In this document: positions 22,422 through 29,814 of the stretch, piece by piece
Numbering within the stretch: position 1 is the first letter of the stretch
How the letters are laid out: every line of letters starts with the position of its first letter
NCBI GenBank assembly: GCA_025465475.1
Contig: JAODMR010000067.1
Coordinates: 1 to 39,207, forward strand
Source: Micrococcaceae bacterium
Lineage (GTDB): Bacteria; Actinomycetota; Actinomycetes; Actinomycetales; Micrococcaceae
DNA: 39,207 nucleotides
Direction of reading: 5' to 3'
The notes under the pieces: model-generated
Database searches by the model: none
What the model was told of the DNA's origin: nothing
The model's input: the letters and a program-made list of their open reading frames with translations, nothing else
Translations under genes and position numbers: made by a program

Positions 22422-23582
22422 TTAGACGCGGAGGCGGTAGCCGCGTTTGACTACGGTTTCGACCAGGGAGGAGTCGGGCAGGGCGCTGCGCAATCGGCTC
22501 ACGGTCATATCCAGGGCGTGTTCGGCTCCGCGTTGGTCCAGCAGGCTCCCCAGGGCGTCCCGTGACAGGACGGCCCCGCCGGCTCCCAGCAGTGCTCGCA
22601 TCAGCAGCAACGGTGCCGGTGCCAACTCCACGGGCAGGCCGTCGACGCGCAGGGACCTGCCGCGCAGCTCCACGGCGCCGACCTGTGTTTGTACAGCCTG
22701 GACATGGTTACGGGCCAGGTGTTCGCAGACCAAGCGGATCAGTGCGCCCATCCGGTACCGTTCGGGAATAAGCGGTCTCAGCCCGGCGTCTACCAGCGGC
22801 TTGGCCGTGACGGGTCCGACGGCGGCGGCCACGACTGACGTTTGGAAAGCGGTGATCAGCTGCTGGTACACCCCCATTTCGTGGGCGGTGCTCCACAGGG
22901 CGTCCACGGCGGGGGCGGAGGTGAACGTGACGACGTCCAGCTCCTGGTTGCAGGCGGCTTCGATCAATTTGGGAAGTTTGTCCTCGCCCTCGGGTTTGAC
23001 CCAGCGGTAGGGGGTGACGGTCAGGACAGTGGCGCCGGCCTCCCGCAGCCGGTCCAGTTGCCCGACGTCGGTGTAGCCGTGCAGCTGAACCGCGACGGTG
23101 CAGCCCGCCACGCCGTCGGCGATCAGCAGGTCCACCAGGGTGGCGGTTGTTTCGTCGCTGCTGATGCCGACGTCATTGAGTCCGGCCGCGCGGACGGCCC
23201 CGCGGGCCTTTGGCCCACGGACGTAGGTCCGGCACGCCGCCAGGACGTCCAGCAGATCCTCACCCAAGCCCGAGGCGTCGGCCGCCTCAGCCCAGCGGCG
23301 CATTCCGTACGCGGTGGTCACCACAAAAACGTCAGGACGGGCGGCGATCACGGCACGGGTGTCGGCCAGGAGGAACACGTCCTCAGCAACTGGGGCGATC
23401 TTGAGCGCCGGTGCGTGCAGCACCTCGGCGCCCCGGCGTTCCAGGGCGTCTATCAGGTCTTTCGAGCGGCGGTCGGAGGTGACACCAACGCGGAAACCGG
23501 TCAGTGGAATGTCAAGTGTGGGGCCGGTTTTCGGGTCCTCGGATGGCTCTGCTGACCCAGGCGTCTCAACGCTGCTAATCAC
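22422..23582 (-). CDS. nnaR: NnaR-type nitrate/nitrite assimilation regulator (HemD-like domain plus winged helix)
   Basis: 386 residues from a GTG with AAAGGAGG close upstream. Residues of about 28-285 form a two-lobed uroporphyrinogen-III-synthase fold (G-F-R-V-G-V-T-S-D-R-R, F-T-S-A-P-A-V-D near 225, A-V-G-P-V-T-A near 255). The last 90 residues are an OmpR-type winged-helix DNA-binding domain, ending in V-S-R-L-R-S-A-L, V-E-T-V-V-K-R-G-Y-R-L. This architecture is that of NnaR, which in Streptomyces and Mycobacterium works with GlnR to activate nitrate and nitrite assimilation genes. The position as last gene of nirB-cobA-nnaR agrees. It is often annotated as HemD; whether it also makes uroporphyrinogen III, the substrate of the adjacent CobA, cannot be told. 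Confidence 0.88.
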   Translation of the reverse strand: MISSVETPGSAEPSEDPKTGPTLDIPLTGFRVGVTSDRRSKDLIDALERRGAEVLHAPALKIAPVAEDVFLLADTRAVIAARPDVFVVTTAYGMRRWAEAADASGLGEDLLDVLAACRTYVRGPKARGAVRAAGLNDVGISSDETTATLVDLLIADGVAGCTVAVQLHGYTDVGQLDRLREAGATVLTVTPYRWVKPEGEDKLPKLIEAACNQELDVVTFTSAPAVDALWSTAHEMGVYQQLITAFQTSVVAAAVGPVTAKPLVDAGLRPLIPERYRMGALIRLVCEHLARNHVQAVQTQVGAVELRGRSLRVDGLPVELAPAPLLLMRALLGAGGAVLSRDALGSLLDQRGAEHALDMTVSRLRSALPDSSLVETVVKRGYRLRV

Positions 23583-23606
23583 GGGGCCTCCTTTCAGGTG
23601 TGGCGC

Positions 23607-24635
23607 TCAGGGGTGCAGCATGGCAGCGGCAAGGCGGTTCATTTCCGCTGTTGTGGCGCTGTTGGCACCCAGTGCAGCAACGGCTCCAATGACCAGGACC
23701 GCCGGGTTGCTGCAGGTGGCCGTGGCCGTCACCATGTTACCCAGCTCGGTGTTCGTGGTCCGTTGATCGCGGGAGTATCCGCGTTCTATGACGGCAGCGG
23801 GCGTCGTGGCAGCCAGGCCTGACCTCAGCAGGCCCGCCACCAGGTGCGGCAGCGTTCCGATGCCCATCAGGACGACGATGGTGCCACCGGCAGCTGCCAG
23901 CCCGGCCAGGGAGGTGTGTTCGGCGGTGCTCAGTGGGGCGTGCCCCGACACGACGGTGAACGAGTGGCTGACGTTGCGGTGGGTTACCGGGATTCCCGCG
24001 GCGGCCGGGACGGAAATGGCGCTGCTGATTCCGGGCACCACGGTCACGGGGATACCGGCGGCAACGCAGGCGGCAACCTCTTCGCCACCGCGGCCAAAAA
24101 CGAAGGGGTCGCCGCCCTTGAGGCGGACCACGCGGTGGCCGCGGTGCGCGCTGGCAACCATGAGCCGCTCAATTTCTTCCTGCGGAACCCGGTGATGGCC
24201 GGGCGTCTTGCCGACGTCGACGAGTTCGGCGCCAGGGGCCAGCAGGTCCAGTTCGGCTGCTGGGCCGAGCCGGTCGTAGAAGACGACGTCGGCCTCCGCC
24301 AGCGCGGCCAGGGCGCGGGATGTCATCAGGTCCGCTGGCCCCGGCCCGCCGCCGACCAGGGTGACGTTCCGGCCGGGCAGGGCTGCCTGTTCCCGCACCA
24401 GCAGCACGTTGTGCAGCCGGCAGGCCGCCGCCAGCGGCGCCCACCCCGGATCGCCGTCATCCACGGCGACGACCACCCGCACCTCGTCCAGGGTGCCGGT
24501 GACGAAGTGGGCCGGGCAGTCGATGGTGCGGACCTGCGCCCCGGCCGCCCGGTACCGGCGTACGGTCCGGCGGGCCGCGACGGCGGAACCGGTGATGAGC
24601 ACGGGTACATCCAGCAGGTCTGCGGTCAGCCGCAT
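23607..24635 (-). CDS. cobA: Uroporphyrinogen-III C-methyltransferase with N-terminal Met8-like remnant
   Basis: 342 residues. The C-terminal 250 residues are a typical SUMT: V-T-L-V-G-G-G-P-G-P-A-D-L at about 91, Y-D-R-L, R-L-K-G-G-D-P-F-V-F-G-R-G-G-E-E, P-G-I-S-S-A-I and T-H-R. It methylates uroporphyrinogen III twice to precorrin-2 for siroheme, which NirB requires. The first 88 residues resemble the NAD-binding part of Met8/CysG precorrin-2 dehydrogenase, but the glycine-rich loop is eroded (I-T-G-S-A-V-A-A-R-R) and the chelatase half is absent. Oxidation and iron insertion must therefore come from elsewhere unless this short domain still works. The start lies inside the end of nirB (10-base overlap), and nnaR follows after 24 bases, so all three form one operon. 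Confidence 0.92.
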   Translation of the reverse strand: MRLTADLLDVPVLITGSAVAARRTVRRYRAAGAQVRTIDCPAHFVTGTLDEVRVVVAVDDGDPGWAPLAAACRLHNVLLVREQAALPGRNVTLVGGGPGPADLMTSRALAALAEADVVFYDRLGPAAELDLLAPGAELVDVGKTPGHHRVPQEEIERLMVASAHRGHRVVRLKGGDPFVFGRGGEEVAACVAAGIPVTVVPGISSAISVPAAAGIPVTHRNVSHSFTVVSGHAPLSTAEHTSLAGLAAAGGTIVVLMGIGTLPHLVAGLLRSGLAATTPAAVIERGYSRDQRTTNTELGNMVTATATCSNPAVLVIGAVAALGANSATTAEMNRLAAAMLHP

Positions 24636-27421
24636 GATGACGGCCCTTCCGGCGCGGGCATTGCTCCGTCGGGTCCACGGACCGGGATGTTGGCACCAAT
24701 CAGGACCTTTTGCCGTTCCTGGGCGGTGGCGGGCCGAATCTGGCCCCGTTCCGGAACGAAGGCGATGGAATCGTCAGGGGTTGAGGGTGCGTTGACAAAG
24801 GAGCGGAACCGTTTGAGCCGCTCCGGGTCCTGCAGCGTGGCCGCCCACTCGTCCTCATAGGTGCCGATGTGCTTGGCCATGGCGTCCTCCAGGTCGGCGC
24901 CGATGCCCAATGAGTCGTTCACCACGACGTCGATCACGTGCTGCAGGCCGCCGTCGAGTTCCTCCTGCCAGCGCGCGGTGCGCTGCAGCCGGTCAGCTGT
25001 CCGGATGTAGTACATCAGGTACCGGTCGATGTAGCGGATCAGGGTTTCGTCGTCCAGGTCCTTGGCCAGCAGCTGGGCGTGCGCGGGTGTGGCGCCACCG
25101 TTGCCGCCGACGTACACGTTCCACCCGTCGGCCGTGGCGATCACGCCCACGTCCTTGCCGCGGGCTTCGGCGCATTCACGGGCGCAGCCGGATACGCCGA
25201 GTTTGAACTTGTGCGGGCTCCGCAGCCCCCGGTACCGCAGCTCCAGTTGGATGGCCATGGCCACGGAATCCTGCACACCGTACCGGCACCAGGTGGAACC
25301 GACGCAGGATGTCACCGTGCGCAGGCTCTTGCCGTAGGCCTGGCCGGACTCGAATCCGGCGTCCACCAGGATTTTCCAGATATCGGGCAGCTGCTCGAGC
25401 CGGGCTCCGAACAGGTCGATCCGCTGGCCCCCGGTGATCTTGGTGTAGAGGCCGAAGTCGGTGGCCACCTGGGCGATGACGCCAAGCTTTTGCGGTGTGA
25501 TCTCGCCGCCCGGGATGCGGGGCACCACTGAGTAGGTGCCGTCTTTTTGCATGTTGGCCAGGGCTCGGTCGTTGGTGTCCTGCAGGGCGCCGCGGCCGCC
25601 GTCGAGTACGTACTCGCCCAGCTGGCTGGCCAGGATCGAGGCGACAGTCGGTTTGCAGATGTCGCAACCGCGGCCGGCGCGGGCGGTCTCGTCGGCGCCA
25701 AAGCGGGCCAGGATCTCCTCGAAGGAGGTCAGTTCCAGGGCACGGACGGCCTCGAACAGTTCGGCGCGGGACAGCGCGAAGTGTTCGCAGAGGGCCTTCG
25801 ACACGGCGATGCCCGATTTGGTCAGTTCACCTTCCAGCAGCTTTTTGAGCAGGGGCACGCAGGAACCGCACTGGGTCCCGGCGCGGGTGCAGGCCTTGAG
25901 CGCGCCCAGTTCCTGCACCGGCTCCGAGCCGTCGCAGCCGCCCCGGGCATGGACCGCGTCCCGGACCGCTCCGGCGGGAACGTTGTTGCAGGAGCACAGG
26001 ATCGCGTCGTCGGGCAGTTCCGTCTCCGGAGCGCTGCCGCCGGCCGCGGAGAGGAAAGCGCCTGGTTCCGCCGGAAGCTCCCGTCCCAGCAGGGGCCGCA
26101 GGCTTGTGTAGGGGGTGGCGTCCCCAACGAAGATGCCACCGAGGAGAGTGCGGGCATCACTGGTCGTGACGATTTTTTGGTACACGCCGCGGGCAGGATC
26201 GGCGTACACGACTTCCAGGCTGTGCTCGGTGTGGGCCAGGGCGTCGCCGAAGCTGGCCACATCCACGCCGGAGAGTTTGAGTTTGGTCGCGGTGTCGAAG
26301 CCCGGGAACGTGGCCAGGCCGCCGTGCAGCCGGTCGGCGACGATTTCCGCCATGGTGTTGGCCGGAGCGACCAACCCCATGCAAACGTCTTCGAAGCTGG
26401 CGACCTCGCCGATCGCCCACACGTTCGGGGCTGAGGTGGAGCAATCCTCGGCGATGGCGATCCCGCCGCGGGCTCCCATCTTCAGCCAGGGAGCTTGGCC
26501 GTCCCGGCCACCGGCGAGTTCGTCCCGAGGCCGCACGCCGACGGCGGCAACGACCAGATCCGCCGGTATGGCGGTTCCATTGGCCAGCAGCACGGCGCGC
26601 ACCCGGGGGAATCCGTCGGCTTCGCCAGCGGTGTCGGTCCCGTCGCCGGTGTAAGTCCGGTCGCCGGTGTCAGCCCCGTCGCCGGTGGCGAGCTTCGCAG
26701 CCCCGGGTTCGACGTCGCCCGATCCGAGTTCGATGGCCGCGGGGTAGCTGCCGCAGTGCACCGTGAGGCCTTTGGCGGTGACCAACCTGCCCAGGGCCTG
26801 GCCGGCGCCCTGATCCAGTTGGGCATTCATCAACCAGGGGCTGCCGTTGATGACAGCTGATTCCGCGCCAAGCTGCTGCAGTCCCGCGGCGGCTTCCAGG
26901 CCCAGGAGTCCACCGCCAATGATCACCGCGCGAGGGGACCGGCCAAGCCGGTCCCGCAGCCGCGCCACCTCCCGATTCAGTGCCCAGACATCGTCCAGGG
27001 TGCGGTACACGTGGGTTGCGTCGGCTCCCGGGATCCGCGGTCGGGCGGCGTCGGACCCGGTGGCCAGGACCAGGTCGTCGTAATCGATGATGGATCCCGT
27101 GGCCGTCGTGACCGTGCCGGCGACCGGGTCAACGGAAATGGCCTTTTCCCCCGGACACAGCCGCACTGCGCTGTGGTCCCACATCCCGCTGCCGGTGCCG
27201 AGCGTCAGGTCCACGCCGCTGCCGGCCAACGCCTTGCTGAGGGCCACCCGGTCATAGGGCAGGTGGGGTTCCTCGCTCAGCACGGTGATCCGCCAACCGT
27301 CGAGCCCGCGGGCGTGCATCGCCTCGACGAAGCGGTGCGCGGCAGGGCCGCCGCCGACTACCACGACCCGCCGGGCGCTCGGTACTGGATAGTCGTGCGG
27401 GGAAGGTGATGTTCCGGTCAC
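24626..27421 (-). CDS. nirB: Nitrite reductase large subunit NirB
   Basis: 931 residues from GTG 27421, with GGAGGA about 6 bases upstream. The enzyme reduces nitrite to ammonium in the cytoplasm using NAD(P)H, FAD, Fe-S clusters and siroheme. Domains: FAD/NAD(P) oxidoreductase (V-V-V-G-G-G-P-A-A-H at about 20; second nucleotide site I-I-G-G-G-L-L-G-L-E-A at about 165), BFD-like [2Fe-2S] domain (C-S-C-N near 474 and C-G-S-C about 40 residues later), and sulfite/nitrite reductase half-domains. The siroheme/[4Fe-4S] cysteines lie in T-S-C-V-G-S-T-W-C (about 707) and S-G-C-A-R-E-C (about 745). A Gly-Asp-Thr-rich insert near residue 255 is encoded by an 18-bp tandem repeat. It is first in the nirB-cobA-nnaR operon, while nirD lies divergent. 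Confidence 0.97.
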   Translation of the reverse strand: MTGTSPSPHDYPVPSARRVVVVGGGPAAHRFVEAMHARGLDGWRITVLSEEPHLPYDRVALSKALAGSGVDLTLGTGSGMWDHSAVRLCPGEKAISVDPVAGTVTTATGSIIDYDDLVLATGSDAARPRIPGADATHVYRTLDDVWALNREVARLRDRLGRSPRAVIIGGGLLGLEAAAGLQQLGAESAVINGSPWLMNAQLDQGAGQALGRLVTAKGLTVHCGSYPAAIELGSGDVEPGAAKLATGDGADTGDRTYTGDGTDTAGEADGFPRVRAVLLANGTAIPADLVVAAVGVRPRDELAGGRDGQAPWLKMGARGGIAIAEDCSTSAPNVWAIGEVASFEDVCMGLVAPANTMAEIVADRLHGGLATFPGFDTATKLKLSGVDVASFGDALAHTEHSLEVVYADPARGVYQKIVTTSDARTLLGGIFVGDATPYTSLRPLLGRELPAEPGAFLSAAGGSAPETELPDDAILCSCNNVPAGAVRDAVHARGGCDGSEPVQELGALKACTRAGTQCGSCVPLLKKLLEGELTKSGIAVSKALCEHFALSRAELFEAVRALELTSFEEILARFGADETARAGRGCDICKPTVASILASQLGEYVLDGGRGALQDTNDRALANMQKDGTYSVVPRIPGGEITPQKLGVIAQVATDFGLYTKITGGQRIDLFGARLEQLPDIWKILVDAGFESGQAYGKSLRTVTSCVGSTWCRYGVQDSVAMAIQLELRYRGLRSPHKFKLGVSGCARECAEARGKDVGVIATADGWNVYVGGNGGATPAHAQLLAKDLDDETLIRYIDRYLMYYIRTADRLQRTARWQEELDGGLQHVIDVVVNDSLGIGADLEDAMAKHIGTYEDEWAATLQDPERLKRFRSFVNAPSTPDDSIAFVPERGQIRPATAQERQKVLIGANIPVRGPDGAMPAPEGPSSCG
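26630..26683. repeat. Three 18-bp tandem repeats inside nirB
   Basis: Three copies begin at 26630, 26648 and 26666, with a few base changes. Read on the minus strand they encode G-D-G-A-D-T, G-D-R-T-Y-T and G-D-G-T-D-T, an acidic surface loop within the FAD/NAD-binding domain. The length is a multiple of three, so the frame is kept. Confidence 0.85.
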
Positions 27422-27482
27422 GGCAGGTCCTCCGGTTGGCCTGGGCGTTCCCCAGGGATGGCTGCAAGCCTACGGACCGGCA

Positions 27483-27520
27483 GTTTCTCCACCGTTTCCC
27501 TTATGTTTCGAAGTCTTAAC
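27483..27520 (-). promoter_or_regulatory. Candidate GlnR operator upstream of nirB
   Basis: Read on the minus strand there are four pentamers at exact 11-bp steps: GTTAA (27520-27516), GAAAC (27509-27505), GAAAC (27498-27494) and GAAAC (27487-27483), each separated by six bases. This matches the actinobacterial GlnR pattern of alternating gTnAC and GaAAC half-sites with six-base spacers, three of the four being perfect GAAAC. A TAGGCT -10-like hexamer at 27472-27467 lies just downstream, so the boxes would cover the -35 region and upstream of it, as expected for an activator. A 6-bp inverted repeat CGAAGT-CTTA-ACTTCG (27509-27524) overlaps the distal end. The remainder of this 219-base divergent region (27422-27640) should also hold the nirD promoter. 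Confidence 0.65.
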
Positions 27521-27640
27521 TTCGGCATCACGACGGCGGCGGAAGGCCGTGAGGTTGGTTTTACCGGGCAGACATGTGGAGGGCGGCCCGTGGTAACAGG
27601 ATGGCCCTAGCGTGGAGGCACACGTCCTGGAAGGAACGCC

Positions 27641-28051
27641 ATGTCGACAGCACTCACCACCCTGCCCACCCGTCCTCCCGCCGGATACGGCGACGTTGAT
27701 CCTGGCAACGTGTCCGGCACTGCCGGGCAGGTTCCGACCTGGCACCGGGTGTGCCGGCTGGACGACCTTGAGGAGGCCTGGGGGGAAGCGGCGCTGATTG
27801 CCGGACGCCAGGTCGCCCTGATCCGGTTGGGAGCGGAGGTGTTCGCGGTCAGCCACCGTGACCCGGTCACCGGTTCCCATGTGGTGGCGCGCGGCATTGT
27901 CGGCAGCCGGGGAAGCCGGCCGACCATCGCCTCACCGTTGCTGAAGCAGGTGTATGACCTGCAGACGGGGGAGTGCTACAGCCAGCCGGGCCTGCAGCTG
28001 GAAACCTTCGCGGCCCGGGTCGTGCAGGGCATCGTCGAGGTGGCCTGCTGA
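27641..28051 (+). CDS. nirD: Nitrite reductase small subunit NirD
   Basis: 136 residues. A small Rieske-fold protein that partners NirB in NAD(P)H-dependent nitrite reduction; as in other NirD proteins, the usual Rieske Cys-His ligands are absent. Visible features are W-H-R-V-C-R-L-D-D-L at the start of the domain (about residue 34), V-F-A-V-S-H-R-D-P-V-T-G, and S-P-L-L-K-Q-V-Y-D-L-Q-T-G-E-C. About 30 extra N-terminal residues are Pro/Gly/Thr rich. GGAAGGAA lies close before the ATG. It is transcribed away from nirB instead of following it, which is unusual, and it lies only eight bases from the convergent end of the sugar mutase gene. GCGCTG (28052-28057) and CAGCGC (28069-28074) could form a weak hairpin there. 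Confidence 0.93.
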   Translation: MSTALTTLPTRPPAGYGDVDPGNVSGTAGQVPTWHRVCRLDDLEEAWGEAALIAGRQVALIRLGAEVFAVSHRDPVTGSHVVARGIVGSRGSRPTIASPLLKQVYDLQTGECYSQPGLQLETFAARVVQGIVEVAC

Positions 28052-28059
28052 GCGCTGCG

Positions 28060-29799
28060 CTACAGGCCCAGCGCCTCCCGGACGTCCTCAAGGACGCTGT
28101 CCAGGGCTGAACGGGCCTGGCTCTTGGCCGCGGGCAGGTCTGCCGCGGTGTCCACCGGAACCAGCACCTCCAGGTAGCACTTGAGCTTGGGTTCAGTGCC
28201 GCTGGGTCGAATGATGACCCTGCTGCCGTCCCGGGTCAGGTACAGCAGGCCGTCAGTGGGCGGCAGGTCGGCGGAACCCGTTGCCAGGTCCCTGAACGTT
28301 TCCACCGGTGAACCTGCGAACGCCGTCGGTGGGTCCGCCCGCAGCCGGTTCATCATGGCCTCCAGCAGTCCCAGGTCCGCCACGCGTACGCTGAGCTGGT
28401 CGCTGGCATGGAGCCCGTGGGCCAGCGCCAGCTCGTCCAGCAGGTCGAACAGCGTCTTGCCGGCGGCCTTGGCGTCCGCGGCCAGCTCGGCCAGCAGCAC
28501 AACGGCGGAGATACCGTCCTTGTCCCGAACCAGGTCCGGTGCCACGCAGTAACCCAGAGCCTCCTCGTAACCGTAGATCAGGCTGGGCACCCTGGCGATC
28601 CACTTGAAACCGGTGAGGGTCTGCTCATGTTGGTAGCCGTAGCGGGCAGCCAGGCGGGCGAGCAGGCGGGAGGACACGATCGAGTTCGCCACGACGCCCT
28701 GCCCGGCCACTCCTGTTCCGGCCTGCCGGTTGAGCACATGGGCCCCGAGCAGCGATCCCACTTCATCCCCGCGCAGCATCCGCCATGCACCGGTGGAGGG
28801 GTCGACGGCGGCGACGGCTGCCCGGTCGGCGTCAGGATCGTTGGCCAACACAATGTCCGCGCCCTGTTCCATGGCCAGCGCGATCGCCAGGTCCAGGGCT
28901 CCCGGCTCTTCGGGGTTGGGGAAGGCCACGGTGGGAAAGGCGGGGTCGGGGTCCGCCTGGGCAGGAACGATGCTCACGTGCTGGAAGCCTGCTGCCTCCA
29001 GCACCGCCGCAGCGGTGGCGCCACCGACTCCGTGCAGCGGTGTGAGCACAATGCGTAGGTCCCGGGACGGATACCTGTCGGGCAGCAGCAGGCCGGCGAT
29101 GGCCGCCCGGTAGTCCTCCACCAGGGAGTCGGACACCAGGCTCCACCCCGATTCGGCCAGGGCGATGTCCCCCAGGTCACCGATGGCGGCGATGTTCGCC
29201 GCGATATCCGCGTCAAAGGGCGGCACGATCTGGCAGCCCTGTCCAGCCTCAGGAACGGCCCGGCCGCCCAGGTACACCTTGTACCCATTGTCCTGGGGAG
29301 GGTTGTGGCTTGCCGTGACCATGACCCCTCCCTCGCAGCCCAGGGCGCGCACTGCATACGCCAGCACAGGCGTCGGCAGGGCGGAAGGCAACAGGAACGT
29401 TTCGATTCCGGCGGCGGTGAAAATGGCTGCCGTTTCGGCGGCGAAGACGTTCGAGTTATGCCTCGCGTCGTACCCGATGACCGCCCTGGGTGTGTAACCG
29501 CCGTCGGCGGAATCCAGCAGGAAGGCCGCCAGGCCGGCCGCGGCCCGGCGGACCACCACGCGGTTCATCCGGTTTGGTCCCGGACCCAGGGCTGCACGCA
29601 GTCCCGCCGTTCCGAACTGCAGGGTGCCGGCGAAGCTGTCCGTCAGCTCCCTGCCGGCGGCTTCGCCCGCCGGTCCCGGCGCCGCTGCCCGGGCCAGCAA
29701 ATTCCGCAGTTGCCGAGCCGTTTCCGGGTCCGGGTCTGTGGCTGCCCATTTCTCGGCGGCGGTACGGACATGAGCAAGCTCAGCGTCGGGGGAGGTCAT
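28060..29799 (-). CDS. pmmB: Phospho-sugar mutase, PmmB/PGM2 type (probable phosphopentomutase)
   Basis: 579 residues, four-domain alpha-D-phosphohexomutase superfamily, cytoplasmic. Motifs: F-G-T-A-G-L-R near 62, T-A-S-H-N-P with the phosphoserine (about 164), N-D-P-D-A-D-R metal loop (about 315), G-Y-E-E-A-L-G-Y sugar loop (about 425) and R-P-S-G-T-E-P-K phosphate loop (about 533). The length and the E-E-A-L-G-Y loop match the PGM2/PmmB branch rather than ManB-type phosphomannomutase. Human PGM2 of this branch prefers (deoxy)ribose-1-phosphate. With punA directly upstream (15 bases) and deoC nearby, conversion of (deoxy)ribose-1-phosphate to the 5-phosphate is the most coherent role (inference); phosphomannomutase or phosphoglucomutase activity remains possible. 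The ribosome binding site is weak. Confidence 0.88.
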   Translation of the reverse strand: MTSPDAELAHVRTAAEKWAATDPDPETARQLRNLLARAAAPGPAGEAAGRELTDSFAGTLQFGTAGLRAALGPGPNRMNRVVVRRAAAGLAAFLLDSADGGYTPRAVIGYDARHNSNVFAAETAAIFTAAGIETFLLPSALPTPVLAYAVRALGCEGGVMVTASHNPPQDNGYKVYLGGRAVPEAGQGCQIVPPFDADIAANIAAIGDLGDIALAESGWSLVSDSLVEDYRAAIAGLLLPDRYPSRDLRIVLTPLHGVGGATAAAVLEAAGFQHVSIVPAQADPDPAFPTVAFPNPEEPGALDLAIALAMEQGADIVLANDPDADRAAVAAVDPSTGAWRMLRGDEVGSLLGAHVLNRQAGTGVAGQGVVANSIVSSRLLARLAARYGYQHEQTLTGFKWIARVPSLIYGYEEALGYCVAPDLVRDKDGISAVVLLAELAADAKAAGKTLFDLLDELALAHGLHASDQLSVRVADLGLLEAMMNRLRADPPTAFAGSPVETFRDLATGSADLPPTDGLLYLTRDGSRVIIRPSGTEPKLKCYLEVLVPVDTAADLPAAKSQARSALDSVLEDVREALGL

Positions 29800-29814
29800 G
29801 GTGTAAACCTATCG

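Noticed and set aside
22094-22450. Several short frames of repeated S-L-I-E-P/D-K-L-D type peptides between deoC and nnaR
   Set aside because: They are translations of the palindromic DNA repeat array in different frames, with no ribosome binding site or conserved protein features.
22422-23582. Plain uroporphyrinogen-III synthase HemD
   Set aside because: The C-terminal winged-helix DNA-binding domain and the operon with nirB fit the NnaR regulator better; enzyme activity is not excluded.
27238-27421. nirB start further downstream
   Set aside because: The FAD-binding motif at about residue 20 and the GGAGGA before GTG 27421 support the long form.
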